A stretch of 62,753 nt of DNA from Halomarinibacterium sp041392205 (lineage in GTDB: Bacteria; Bacteroidota; Bacteroidia; Flavobacteriales; Flavobacteriaceae): assembly GCA_041392205.1 (NCBI GenBank), contig JAWKMO010000012.1, forward strand, positions 1 through 62,753. The letters are read 5' to 3'. The notes under the pieces were generated by a model. It searched no databases. It was not told where the DNA came from and saw nothing but the letters and a program-made list of their open reading frames with translations. Of the stretch, positions 8,934 to 18,752 are shown piece after piece; the first letter of the stretch is position 1, and every line of letters starts with the position of its first letter. The position numbers and the translations under genes are program-made.

Positions 8934-9857
8934 TTAAAATTGAATTTTATCTAGTTCTTTTATGTAGCTTTCACCAACAGGTATTTTATGATCTTTTATT
9001 ACCACCCAGTTTTTTCCTTTGCTAGAAACTTGATCAATCCTTATAATATAAGACCTGTGCACTCTTAAGTATTCCAATGAGTCTGGAGTTTGATCAATAA
9101 AATCTCCTATTTTACAACGAATGGTGTACGTTTTTTTACCAGTGACAATATCTAAGTAATTGCCTTGAGAGTGTATAAATAAAATATCGTGCGTTGGAAT
9201 TTTATAATCTCCCCCATTGGATCTAAATTTTAAAAATTGGTCTTTGCGTTTTAAACGCTTAATGGCAAGCCTTATTAGTTCTCTAAATACATCTTGATTG
9301 TAAGTTAAAACACGTATTTTGAAAAATAAATAAATTAGTACACTAAAAAATAAAAAACAAAGACTGTAAAACCACCAACTTTTCCAAAAAGGGGGTGAAA
9401 TTCTAAAGTTATAAGTGGTTATTAAATTATTGACATTATTAAACACATTGGCTCTGGCTTCAAAAGTATAATTACCAGAAGAGAGGGATGGGAAGTTAAT
9501 TATTCTATTATTAGTCTTTGTCCACGCAGTATCAATTTCCTTTAACCTATAATAATAATTTATATTTTCTGTATTTCTATTTGAGATGGCCTCAATCTTA
9601 AAACTAATATTATTTTGGTTGTATTTCAGCTTGATATTTTTAGCACTTACTAGGTTGTTATTTACCCGAACTTCTTTAAGATTTAATGAAAGTACATTTA
9701 ACAATCGTTTTTGTTCAATCATGTTCTTTTCAAAGAAACAAAGCCCTGTTTTTGTGGCTACCCAAACCGTATCATTTATTACCTCCACATCATTAATATC
9801 ATTACTTAATAAGCCATCAGATTTTGTAATGGTGTTAATTGAATAGGTATTGTCCTT
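8934..9857 (-). pseudogene. C-terminal part of disrupted propeller/LytTR regulator
   Basis: This is the second half of the gene whose first half lies at 9870-11477, in the same reading frame. It holds the last propeller repeat (KSDGLLSNDINDVEV, then TVWVATKTGLCFFEKN), a Y_Y_Y domain (NYYYRLKEIDTAWTKTNNR), one membrane segment (SWWFYSLCFLFFSVLIYLFF) and a C-terminal LytTR DNA-binding domain (DILFIHSQGNYLDIVTGKKT, then YLRVHRSYIIRIDQV). Reading back from 9788, the protein-like sequence continues to 9857, where an in-frame TAA (9858-9860) is met. The only candidate starts are internal (a GTG at 9788) and look accidental. I infer it is part of one larger protein and would not normally be made on its own. 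Confidence 0.8.
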
Positions 9858-9869
9858 TTAAAAACAATT

Positions 9870-11477
9870 CTATTCAATCCTGTATTGGCATGCCCAAACC
9901 GTTGAATCATTTTCAATATAGACCTCACTTACAAGATTATTAGTTAACCCGTCAAATTTTGAAATAGCATAAAGACTATCTCCTTTCACAATTACCCCAT
10001 AATCTTGTGAGGCCATATAGGCCTTGTTTGTTTTTTTATTGAAGTCAATATCATACAATCTGGATGTAAATAAGGGTGATTTATGATACGCCTGAATGGT
10101 ATCCCCTTTTTTAAAATACAATCCGGAAGGGGTGGCAATAAATATTGTATCCTTAATAAAGCATACATCCTCAGTTCTCAATCCAACTTTAAAGTCTTTA
10201 AGACTATCATTTTCTATACTATAAAAATGGACAGAAGCAACATTAATTAAAGGATTTACAACATCTTCTGCTAATTTTCTGGAGTTATAAATTGTAGCAG
10301 GTTTTTGTTTTTTAGTGAAGTTTAATAGAAAACTATCGCTTGCACCATAAATTTCAGATCGATCTGAATTAAATTCTACAAAGGCAGGCTGATATTTCAA
10401 ACCTTTATAAAGTAATTTTTGTTTGAGGTTGTTGATAGAAGAAATATCACCATTATGATGCCCGGTAAATAAGGTAGCGGTATTATCTTTTACCAATGAA
10501 ACGATATTGTCATTACTAAAAACTTTAACCTGAGGATTTTTAATATAAAAAACACCATCATCCAAGGTTGAAAACCAATAACTTCCCTCGGCATCTATTA
10601 AAAAATTACTTACCGAATTATTGGGCAAAAAAGATTCAATTACAGCTCCGGTGGTTGCTCTAATTTCTGCCCCATTACTATAATATCCTACCATAAATCT
10701 AGTATCATCCACTCGTTTTATACCAATAGGATTTTGTTGGGTTTCAAAATATCTCACAGACCCTGACGTTGAAACGACACCCAATTTACTGTCTATAAAG
10801 GCAAACTCATCCTTATTAATTTTAGTTACATTCAGCCTTGAAGATATGTAATTTTCTATAGGAAAGGAAAATAGATTTTCATCTGATTTGTAATCATGAT
10901 ATAAAAATCCGTAAGCATGAGTATTATAAAAAAACCCGATTCTCAATTTATCTATCCGTTCACTATAAAATATTTCGGGATACAAGTCCTTGTCATAGGT
11001 ATATGAGACTTTCCCTTGATTGGAGATTTCTATAAATCCTTTTATTGTGTATCCTCCAAGGATTATAGAGCCATTTTCTTTTACACGTATACTTTTCACA
11101 ACAGCATTGGAAGGGAAGTATTTTTTTAACTTACTACTGAAAGGGTACACTTTAAAACCCTCAAAAATTTCATCAAAATAAAAAAGCGTATTGCTATGGT
11201 GTTCCATACAAAAAACCCTTCCGTCATTTTGAGGATAAAAACCTAAAATGGTATTGCCCGGTAATCCATCTTTTTTTGTAAAGTTTTCAAATTCATACCC
11301 ATTGTAACGAGACAATCCCTTATCGGTAGCAAACCAAATGTATCCCTGTTTGTCTTGATATACATCATACACTTCTGAACTAGGCAAACCTTCATCTACA
11401 CCAAAATGGTGGTATATAGGAGTTTGTGCCAGCCCCAAATGCATACTAAAAAATAAAAATAAAAAGTACCTTTTCAA
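9870..11477 (-). pseudogene. N-terminal part of disrupted propeller/LytTR regulator
   Basis: It begins at ATG 11477 with a signal peptide (MKRYFLFLFFSMHLGLAQ). Two-component-regulator propeller repeats follow (GVDEGLPSSEVYDVYQDKQG, then YIWFATDKGLSRYNG), which form an extracytoplasmic sensor. The frame stops at TAG 9870-9872, just after VWACQYRIE, in the middle of a propeller repeat. In the +1 frame the next bases read NTGLNRIVFK, exactly the expected repeat ending, and the original frame resumes at KDNTYSINTITK after a second stop. The intact protein would be about 850 residues: sensor, Y_Y_Y, membrane segment, LytTR. The likely role is a one-component membrane regulator of the divergent secreted-protein genes. 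Confidence 0.82.
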
Positions 11478-11498
11478 CTGTAGGTTATTTCAAGTAGA

Positions 11499-11506
11499 CA
11501 AATGTA
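11499..11506 (-). promoter_or_regulatory. Candidate -7 box of the LytTR regulator gene
   Basis: TACATTTG on minus matches TAnnTTTG exactly, 21 bp upstream of the regulator ATG at 11477. No good TTTG is present at the -33 position, which would fit a promoter needing an activator. Confidence 0.5.
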
Positions 11507-11544
11507 ATGCTATTCTATAATTTACTTGTTTTTACTTTTTTACA

Positions 11545-11694
11545 TTCGTCACTATATTGATAGTGTTCGTCACAATGTCAATAATAACGGCAGCTATAAA
11601 GCGCAAAAGTACTGTTTTGAAATGACAGAAATTACTTTCAAAGCATAAGGCCACTAAAAGATATTTCGTCACTTTTTAAGGGATGATTGGTCAC
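11545..11694 (+). promoter_or_regulatory. Two pairs of TTCGTCAC direct repeats (candidate LytTR operators)
   Basis: TTCGTCAC occurs at 11545-11552, 11566-11573 and 11665-11672, and TTGGTCAC at 11687-11694, all in the same orientation. Within each pair the copies start 21 and 22 bp apart, two helical turns. The second members share an extension (TCACAA, then GTC). LytTR proteins such as AgrA bind paired direct repeats with about this spacing. The repeats lie between a LytTR gene and a divergent T9SS gene series. This 288-bp intergenic region otherwise holds only the promoters; a weak -7 box for the plus-strand genes (TACTTTCG) is at 11734-11741. Confidence 0.6.
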
Positions 11695-11765
11695 AAAGTC
11701 TTTTAATTCTATTCTACATTCTGTCCAATAAAATACTTTCGATTCATCAAAAAATTTTAACAATT

Positions 11766-12005
11766 ATGGAAAACATTACCTCTAAGATTGGCAAAGCAGG
11801 ATTAGTACTCGCTGCTCTAGGAATTATCTCTTGCGTACTTTATGTATTTAACTACAATGTTCGTCTTTTAGCGTGGATAGACATGTGGGGAACCACCATG
11901 GGGTGGGTATTAAGAGGCTTATTCATCTTTGGTGGAGCGGCTCTATTTTATTTCTTCGGAAGAGAAGAAGATGATGATAATAACATAACCATTAATAAAT
12001 TTTAA
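11766..12005 (+). CDS. Small two-segment membrane protein of unknown function
   Basis: A 79-residue protein with two hydrophobic segments (about residues 11-28 and 45-63), a short loop ending in WIDMWGTTMGW, and an acidic, hydrophilic C-terminus (GREEDDDNNITINKF). I recognise no catalytic motif and no named family. It is the first gene of the plus-strand series facing the broken LytTR regulator, and three bases separate its stop from the following lipoprotein gene, so the two are surely co-transcribed. The paired TTCGTCAC repeats lie just upstream, making it the nearest candidate target of that regulator. Confidence 0.7.
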   Translation: MENITSKIGKAGLVLAALGIISCVLYVFNYNVRLLAWIDMWGTTMGWVLRGLFIFGGAALFYFFGREEDDDNNITINKF

Positions 12006-12008
12006 AAA

Positions 12009-12575
12009 ATGAAAAAACTACCATTACTAGCAGCTACCTTATTTATTACAACCTTACTCTCTTGCGGAGGGGGTGCTGGAAAGCAACCGGCCAATGCCAA
12101 AGGATTTTCGGAAATAGAAAAAGAGATTAAAGGAAAGTTTGGTGACAACGCCTATTTTACAGACTTAAGTATTATTTACAATAAATCTATTGGAAATATG
12201 ATAAGCACTACGGTGACCGATGCTCCGGAGTCGCTTGCTATGGGCCAATGGACCATGAGTCAAGGAAATTGGAACCAAACATCGGATATCACCCTAGAAA
12301 TTCCGGAAGGCACTCAAGCCGCCGACTTTATGTTTCAATTGAATGATGAAATTAATCTCTCAACCTTAGGCGAGTTGGTTGAAAAATCAAAAAAACAATT
12401 AACGGCAGAAAAGAATATTGAAAACCCAACATTAACAACTGCCAATATCTATTTTCCTAAAAACGGTGATTTATCCAAAGCAGAGTATATGATAAATCTT
12501 GAACCAGAAAACGGCGGCACTACATTTAGATTTAGCTATAAGTTAAATGGTGAACTTGTTAAAATGGACTATTAA
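12009..12575 (+). CDS. Uncharacterised lipoprotein
   Basis: A 188-residue predicted lipoprotein. MKKLPLLAATLFITTLLSCGGG is a clear SPII signal, with lipidation at the cysteine in LLSC followed by a glycine-rich tether. The mature part has no motif I recognise; it contains a two-layer-looking pattern of alternating strands (YFTDLSIIYNKSIGNMISTT, then IYFPKNGDLSKAEYMINLEP). It probably sits in the periplasm or on the outer membrane. It is tightly linked to the small membrane protein upstream and 21 bp from the T9SS leucine-rich protein downstream. The function is unknown. Confidence 0.75.
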   Translation: MKKLPLLAATLFITTLLSCGGGAGKQPANAKGFSEIEKEIKGKFGDNAYFTDLSIIYNKSIGNMISTTVTDAPESLAMGQWTMSQGNWNQTSDITLEIPEGTQAADFMFQLNDEINLSTLGELVEKSKKQLTAEKNIENPTLTTANIYFPKNGDLSKAEYMINLEPENGGTTFRFSYKLNGELVKMDY

Positions 12576-12596
12576 TAATTGAATTATACTTTAAGC

Positions 12597-13922
12597 ATGA
12601 AAACTATCTGTTTTTTATTATTTCAACTTGTTACTATTGGTCTGTTTTCCCAAAATATTACCATTCCCGATGCCAATTTTAAAGCTTATCTAGTAGGTAA
12701 TCCTGCCATTAATATTAATGGAGATACTGAAATACAACTTTCTGAAGCAGTAGAATATACGGGAGATATTATTTGTCCAAATCTAAATATTTCTAGTCTC
12801 ATTGGCATAGAAGAATTTATAAACATCGAAGAATTAAATTGTAAAAACAATAATCTTACTTCCCTTAACCTATCGCAAAACACCTTATTAACGGCTTTGA
12901 CCGCACAAGGGAACCAAATAAGTAATTTAACCTTAAACACTGTTAATTCGCAATTATGGTTTATAGATGTAGGTGTTAATCAACTCACAACTTTTCAACC
13001 GAGCAATCACCCTCTTTTAGAAATTTTAGTAATACATTCAAACCAGTTAACGGTTTTGGATGTTTCTCAAAACCCATTTCTAGAAAATCTACGTTGTGAT
13101 TCTAACCTTTTGACAACTTTAAATCTAGATAACAATCCTTTACTATATAATTTACTATGCAATAACAATCAATTAACAAGCCTAAGCTTAACACAAAATC
13201 CTGCACTATTTAATCTGGATTGCTATAATAATCAAATTACTACTTTAAATGTTACTCAAAATCCCCTGTTAGAAAATCTTAGGTGTAATAATAACCCCTT
13301 AAGTGGTTTGAATGTCACTCAAAACAATCACTTAATTAAATTAATTTGTAGTAATAACTCGCTCACAAGCCTTAATGTAAGCCAAAATATCTTATTAGAT
13401 GAACTACACTGCGGTTTAAATATGATAACAAGCCTTGACTTGACTCAAAACACCAATTTAACCAAAATAGTTTGCAATTTTAACGATTTGAATTTTTTGA
13501 ATGTTAAAAACACTAATAATCTAAATGTAACCGTATTTAGTGCTATTAGCAACCCCAATCTTCCTTGTATCATCGTAGATGATGCAGCCTATAGTACTGC
13601 AAATTGGACCTCAATTGATATAGGTACAGTCTTTTCTGAAACACAAGATGGGTGCACTATTTTATCTGCTGAAGATTTTAAAAACAATACAGATTTCAAT
13701 GTATATCCAAATCCTAGTGATACTCAATTTACTATAGAATATGACGGAGAGATTGATTCTATCCAACTATTTAATGCTTTTGGCCAAAAAATAATTGAGA
13801 CAAATAATAAAACCGTACAGGTAGAAAATATAACGTCGGGGATATACTTTTTAAAAGTGCACTCCAAAGAACGCATCCTAACAAAAAAAATAATAATAAA
13901 ATCCCTAGCATATGAAAACTAA
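12597..13922 (+). CDS. Leucine-rich-repeat protein with T9SS sorting domain
   Basis: A 441-residue secreted protein. The signal peptide is MKTICFLLFQLVTIGLFSQ. From about residue 60 to 310 it contains 21-22-residue leucine-rich repeats of the form LxxLxCxNNxLTxLxLxQNP (for example FLENLRCDSNLLTTLNLDNN). The last about 75 residues are a type IX secretion sorting domain (FNVYPNPSDTQFTIEYDGEI, then ITSGIYFLKVHSKERILTKK), so the protein should be exported across the outer membrane and surface-attached or released. I place the start at ATG 12597; a TTG at 12579 would put six odd residues before the signal peptide. It overlaps the next gene by 11 bases. Confidence 0.88.
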   Translation: MKTICFLLFQLVTIGLFSQNITIPDANFKAYLVGNPAININGDTEIQLSEAVEYTGDIICPNLNISSLIGIEEFINIEELNCKNNNLTSLNLSQNTLLTALTAQGNQISNLTLNTVNSQLWFIDVGVNQLTTFQPSNHPLLEILVIHSNQLTVLDVSQNPFLENLRCDSNLLTTLNLDNNPLLYNLLCNNNQLTSLSLTQNPALFNLDCYNNQITTLNVTQNPLLENLRCNNNPLSGLNVTQNNHLIKLICSNNSLTSLNVSQNILLDELHCGLNMITSLDLTQNTNLTKIVCNFNDLNFLNVKNTNNLNVTVFSAISNPNLPCIIVDDAAYSTANWTSIDIGTVFSETQDGCTILSAEDFKNNTDFNVYPNPSDTQFTIEYDGEIDSIQLFNAFGQKIIETNNKTVQVENITSGIYFLKVHSKERILTKKIIIKSLAYEN

Positions 13923-15792
13923 AATACTTTCTATATTAATCCTTCTAGTAGCCTTTATGGCCAACGCACAAACCTTTGTTCAAAACAATATTACATACAC
14001 CGTATTAACATCAAATACTGTTGAGGTTACTTCGTATAGTATTACTGGTGGTACTGTTACCATTCCTTCTTCGGTAACTAACAGCTCAATTACTTATAAC
14101 GTAACTGAAATTGGAGATTTCGCTTTTTTGAACAATCAAATAACGGGAGTTGATTTGCCTAATACGCTTACCTATATTGGTGAAAATGTTTTTTTTTTCA
14201 AACCAGTTAACAAGTGTGATTATTCCAAATAGTGTTACTGAATTAGATTATCGTGCTTTTGGAAATAACCAATTAACAAGTGTAACATTAAGTAATAATT
14301 TAACAACTATAGAGAGAGAGTATTTAAAGGAAACCAAATAAGTTCAATTACAATACCAGACAGCGTTACTTTTATAGGTGAGGCCGCTTTTTTGTGAATC
14401 AACTAACAAATGTTGTTCTTGGAAGTGGAGTACTCATTGAAGTGCAGGCCTTCCAATCAAATCAATTAGCAAGTATAATTATACCAGAGAATGTTACAAG
14501 TATTGAGGGCTTCTGCTTTTGCAACTAATCCATTAACCTCGGTTACTTTAAATCCTGCACCTCCCAGCATCCTCACAATTCCAAATAGTATTTCGATACA
14601 TTTGGAGAAAGTCGACTCATTATAGATTTATTTATCTCAGCTGGTTATGCCATTACAGGTCCTTATGTTACAGATACTCGGAGCACAATGGACGGGATTT
14701 AATACGGTTACCGAGCTTTTGGAAGTGGGTGATACCTATGCAGCTAACTTTATCACTTACGAAGTAACTTCCCTATCGCCAAATACGGTAAAAACAGTAG
14801 ATTATGATATGGCAGGGGGAGCTTCTGTGACCGTGCCAGATACTATGGTTAATGGTCTTTTTAGCTATGCGGTTACCAGTATTGGCAGTTCTTCCTTTGC
14901 CAGTAATGGTCTTACCGGTGCAACAATTCCTACAAGTATTACCACTATTGGACAACAAGCGTTTGTTGATAATAACCTAACTGCTTTTACCATTCCAAAT
15001 ACCGTGACGGATATAGGGCAAGGCGCTTTCGCTGCAAATGCTATCACCAGTATTGTTGTCCCAGATAGCGTTATTAACCTAGGAGACAGCGCTTTTGAAA
15101 GCAATGCGTTAACCAGTATTACCATACCGGATGGCTTGACAACTATTGGAAATAATGTATTTACCGACAATAATTTAACCTCCTTTACTTTTTCAGATAA
15201 TATCACCAGTATAGGAATTGGAGCTTTCCAAGCAAATGATCTTACTACTGTTACCTTTGGAGCCAATCTTTCAACTATACAAGCAGGTGCATTTGCAGAT
15301 AATAATTTGACCATTGTAAACATACCCGATTCGGTAACCACCATTGGCAATGTTGCCTTTAATAATAATCCCATGACCGATGTGTATAGTTATGCATTAA
15401 CACCTCCCATGATTACTACTGGTGCTGGTGACTCTTTTGCAACCGACCGAAGTACCATTCATCTCCACATCCCAGCAGGAACACTTGGGGTATACGTTAC
15501 AGATACTGGTGCTTTATGGACGGGTTTTAATCCCGTTTCTGAAGATATTTTAGGGGTTTCAGATGTTAACTTAGAGATTATTGTTAAGATTATTACTACT
15601 GAAAACGAATTACAAATTATTTCAGATAATAGTTTACAACTTCAAGATTATACAATGTATTCAATTTCTGGTATTGAAGTCATAACAGGTAGAGAAAGTA
15701 ATATCCCAATAAGCACTTATGCTAGTGGCATATATATTCTAAAGCTCAATTTTGATAAAGGAACAGTAATTAAAAAAGTGGTGATTAATTAA
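13912..15792 (+). pseudogene. BspA-like LRR_5 T9SS protein, broken by multiple frameshifts
   Basis: One gene is spread over several frames. It starts at ATG 13912 with a signal peptide (MKTKILSILILLVAFMANAQ) and BspA-type repeats (SITYNVTEIGDFAFLNNQIT). The frame is lost at a ten-T run (14189-14198) and regained in another frame (SNQLTSVIIPNSVTEL). It shifts again near 14311-14320 (a GAGA run), 14388-14393 (six T), about 14507, about 14590 and about 14680. From about 14683 it is clean to the stop, with twelve or so repeats (SITIPDGLTTIGNNVFTDNN) and a C-terminal T9SS domain (YASGIYILKLNFDKGTVIKK). Intact, it would be about 625 residues. BspA-like proteins are usually surface adhesins. Confidence 0.85.
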
Positions 15793-15810
15793 TTATTTAA
15801 TCCATAAACC

Positions 15811-18579
15811 ATGAAAAAAAGGCTATCGCTTATGGGGTTACTACTGTTAGTAACGCTATGTGTTTTCGCTCAAAACAAAATAGAATCTCTAGATGTAAAA
15901 TCAGAATTCAAAAACGAAGAAGGTATTGCTCAATTTGTAACTTTTAATGAGGCTTCCAAATTAAATGTTGACAACAGATCTGCGTTCTTAAAAGAATTTC
16001 TTGAAACGCCTGAGAATACAACTTTTGTTAAAGTAAGTGCCAAAACAGATGAAATTGGTGTTTTACATGAAACATTTCAACAGTATTATAAAGAGGTTCC
16101 CGTTGAATTTGGTATCTATAAAGCGCATTTAAAAAACGGAACGCTTTCTGCTATCAATGGTGATTACTTCCCCATTAAAGAGATTAATACCATACCCACT
16201 ATTTCTGAAACAGAGGCTGTTTCTATGGCGAAACGTCAGGTTAAGGGGGAAAGCTATTATGAATCTTCAGCTAATAATATAGGCTACAATGGTCCGGAAC
16301 CTACTTTAGTTATTTTTCCTAAAATGGAAAACATTAATGCAGTAGATAGATTGGCCTACAAACTTGATATTTATGCAGAAAAACCATTGTATCGTGCTGA
16401 TGTTTACATTGATGCGCATACAGGAGATCTAATTTTTGAAAACAACAAGATTCATCAATCTAATGTCCCTGCAACTGGCACAACACTTTATAATGGTGTA
16501 CAAAGCTTTGGAGCTGATTCTTTTACTGGAGGCTATAGATTACGCCAAACTACTGCACAAGGAACTGACATACAAACCTTTGATGCAACCAGCGGCGTAC
16601 AAAACGCAACCGATGTTATAAGCTCTTCTCCAGTCTTTAACACCCATCCTGCAGCTGTTCAAGTGCATTGGGGAACTGAACAAACATATGAATATTATAG
16701 GCAAAATCATAACCGTATTTCTTTTGATGGTAATGGAGCACTTATTAAATCTTACATTACACCTCAAAGTCCAGATGGCTATGCTTCTTGGACAGGTAGT
16801 GTGATGCATTATTCTATGGGATATGGGTCTAATTTTGGTCCATTAACTTCTTTGGATATTGTTGGGCACGAATTTACCCATGCAGTTATCGATTATTCTG
16901 CAGATTTGATATTTTCATACGAATCTGGTGCTATTAATGAATCATTGGCAGATATTTTTGGTGAAATGGTAGAGCATTTTGCAGAAGGCACTAATGACTG
17001 GCTCTGTGGTGCCGATGTTTTTGCAGATGGTATACGGTCTATGAGTGATCCAAAATCTAAAGGACATCCAGACACTTATCAGGGTCTATATTGGCAAACT
17101 ACCGCAAATGACAATTTTGGTGTGCATACTAACTCCAGCGTTCTAAACAAGTGGTTTTATCTTTTGGCTGCTGGAGGATCTGGCATTAATGATAATGGGT
17201 TAAACTATTCGGTAAACGGTATTGGCATACAGCAAGCAGCAGATATTGTTTACAGAGCGCTAACAGTTTACATTACTCCAACCACTGATTTTTTTCAAGT
17301 TCGTAATCTTTTAGTTCATTCGGCATACGATTTATATGGTCAAGGATCAACCCAAGCATTAGCTACCATTGAGGCTTTGAAAGCTATTGGTTTAGTGGTA
17401 CAACAAACCGATTATGTAGCTCCTACCGCTCCATTAAATCTTGTAAGTTCTAATGCTACACAATATATTATTCCTCTTTCATGGGACGCTTCCACAGATA
17501 ATGTTGGTGTTTTGGGTTACACCATTCTATTAGAAGGATCCATTTCCAAAACATGGTCAACACCAAATACCAGTTTTACTGCACAAGGAACAGGTGTATA
17601 TTTACTACCAAACACAAATAATGAGTTTAAAGTAGTTGCATTTGATGCTGCAGGAAATATATCGCAATATAGTAACACTGTAAATGTATTTTTTGACACC
17701 TTAGCTCCAAGTAGTCCAACCAATCTAACAAGTTCAAATACGACTCAAAACAGTACCGAATTAAGTTGGTACGCTTCAACCGATAATTTTGGAGTAGTAG
17801 GGTATAAAATATATAAAAATCCAGGCAATGTATATTTAGAAACTGTTACAGACACATCTTACACGGTAACTGGATTAACAGAAAACAGTAATTATAGTTT
17901 TTATGTTAGAGCAATTGATGCCGCTGGTAATGTATCTAGCACTAGTAATTCGGTAAATGTAACAACACTAATGTCTTCTTGTTTAGGCGGAAATGGAGAT
18001 CTAACTTTAATAATAAACGTCGATTTTTATGGCCTTGGTTCGGGAATTTCTTGGACTATTAAAGATCTAGCAACCAGTTTGGAAGTAGATTCTGGGTCAG
18101 GTTATCCGGATGATCCGAGTTATTCGAGTTATACAGTAACTGAAAATATAACTTTAGGATCTGGTCTTTATGAGTTTGATATTTTAGATCCTGTAGGATG
18201 GGGGGACAATAGTTTTGTATTACAAAGTAATCTTGGGACTATTGTGGCTGATGCTATTCCTATCCTATTACCATTTCAGTTTTGTGTTAATCCTCAGGTA
18301 AATAATCCCTCTTCAGTACCCCCTATTCTATTAATCAATGAGAGTTCCAAAATTTCTAGTGTAATCTACCCAAACCCTGTGCTAGAAAGATTGCAAGTAA
18401 CACATTTAGCTAAAAATAGGCATCCTTATACAATTTTTGATGTTTCAGGAAAAATAATCATGAAAGGTCTGTTTGATTCTGAAAATTCTATAGATGTAAG
18501 TAACCTTCAATCGGGATTTTATATACTTGGAATTATGGGTGAAGCCACCACAGAGAATTATAAATTTTATAAAAAATAA
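15811..18579 (+). CDS. M4 (thermolysin-type) metalloprotease with two FN3 domains and T9SS tail
   Basis: A 922-residue secreted zinc protease. In order: a signal peptide (MKKRLSLMGLLLLVTLCVFA), an FTP/PepSY propeptide (about residues 30-210), the M4 catalytic domain (about 215-530), two fibronectin type III domains (about 540-720), a linker domain, and a T9SS sorting domain (VIYPNPVLERLQVTHL, then LQSGFYILGIMG). The zinc site is intact: HEFTH at residues 353-357 and the third ligand in GAINESLADI (Glu377). The propeptide normally inhibits and folds the enzyme. It lies 18 bp after the broken BspA-like gene, in the same secretion locus. The substrate is unknown. Confidence 0.95.
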   Translation: MKKRLSLMGLLLLVTLCVFAQNKIESLDVKSEFKNEEGIAQFVTFNEASKLNVDNRSAFLKEFLETPENTTFVKVSAKTDEIGVLHETFQQYYKEVPVEFGIYKAHLKNGTLSAINGDYFPIKEINTIPTISETEAVSMAKRQVKGESYYESSANNIGYNGPEPTLVIFPKMENINAVDRLAYKLDIYAEKPLYRADVYIDAHTGDLIFENNKIHQSNVPATGTTLYNGVQSFGADSFTGGYRLRQTTAQGTDIQTFDATSGVQNATDVISSSPVFNTHPAAVQVHWGTEQTYEYYRQNHNRISFDGNGALIKSYITPQSPDGYASWTGSVMHYSMGYGSNFGPLTSLDIVGHEFTHAVIDYSADLIFSYESGAINESLADIFGEMVEHFAEGTNDWLCGADVFADGIRSMSDPKSKGHPDTYQGLYWQTTANDNFGVHTNSSVLNKWFYLLAAGGSGINDNGLNYSVNGIGIQQAADIVYRALTVYITPTTDFFQVRNLLVHSAYDLYGQGSTQALATIEALKAIGLVVQQTDYVAPTAPLNLVSSNATQYIIPLSWDASTDNVGVLGYTILLEGSISKTWSTPNTSFTAQGTGVYLLPNTNNEFKVVAFDAAGNISQYSNTVNVFFDTLAPSSPTNLTSSNTTQNSTELSWYASTDNFGVVGYKIYKNPGNVYLETVTDTSYTVTGLTENSNYSFYVRAIDAAGNVSSTSNSVNVTTLMSSCLGGNGDLTLIINVDFYGLGSGISWTIKDLATSLEVDSGSGYPDDPSYSSYTVTENITLGSGLYEFDILDPVGWGDNSFVLQSNLGTIVADAIPILLPFQFCVNPQVNNPSSVPPILLINESSKISSVIYPNPVLERLQVTHLAKNRHPYTIFDVSGKIIMKGLFDSENSIDVSNLQSGFYILGIMGEATTENYKFYKK

Positions 18580-18609
18580 ACTACTGCATACAGATGAAAA
18601 GGAATCACA

Positions 18610-18647
18610 AAAATCTATTTGCTTGTGAAAACGAGCAAATAGATTTT
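18610..18647 (+). terminator. Perfect 14-bp hairpin after the M4 protease gene
   Basis: AAAATCTATTTGCT (18610-18623) and AGCAAATAGATTTT (18634-18647) are perfect inverted repeats around a ten-base loop, 30 bases past the protease stop. The stem itself ends in TTTT but no longer T-run follows. A terminator is the simplest reading; a bidirectional or RNA-stabilising role is possible. Confidence 0.5.
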
Positions 18648-18752
18648 AGCAAATACGAAGATTGGAAACGGTTTATCCAACCTATTTACAATAACATGTA
18701 CCCTAAAATTATATTACAAAAAGGTCTTTTCAGCATTTGAAATAAAACGACT

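Noticed and set aside
8934..9788. A separate gene starting at GTG 9788
   Set aside because: The start is in the middle of a propeller repeat and the frame continues upstream; it belongs to the disrupted regulator.
18594..18740. A 48-codon open frame between the M4 and S74 genes
   Set aside because: It runs through the perfect hairpin at 18610-18647, has no clear start signal and no recognised relatives; kept only as a possibility.
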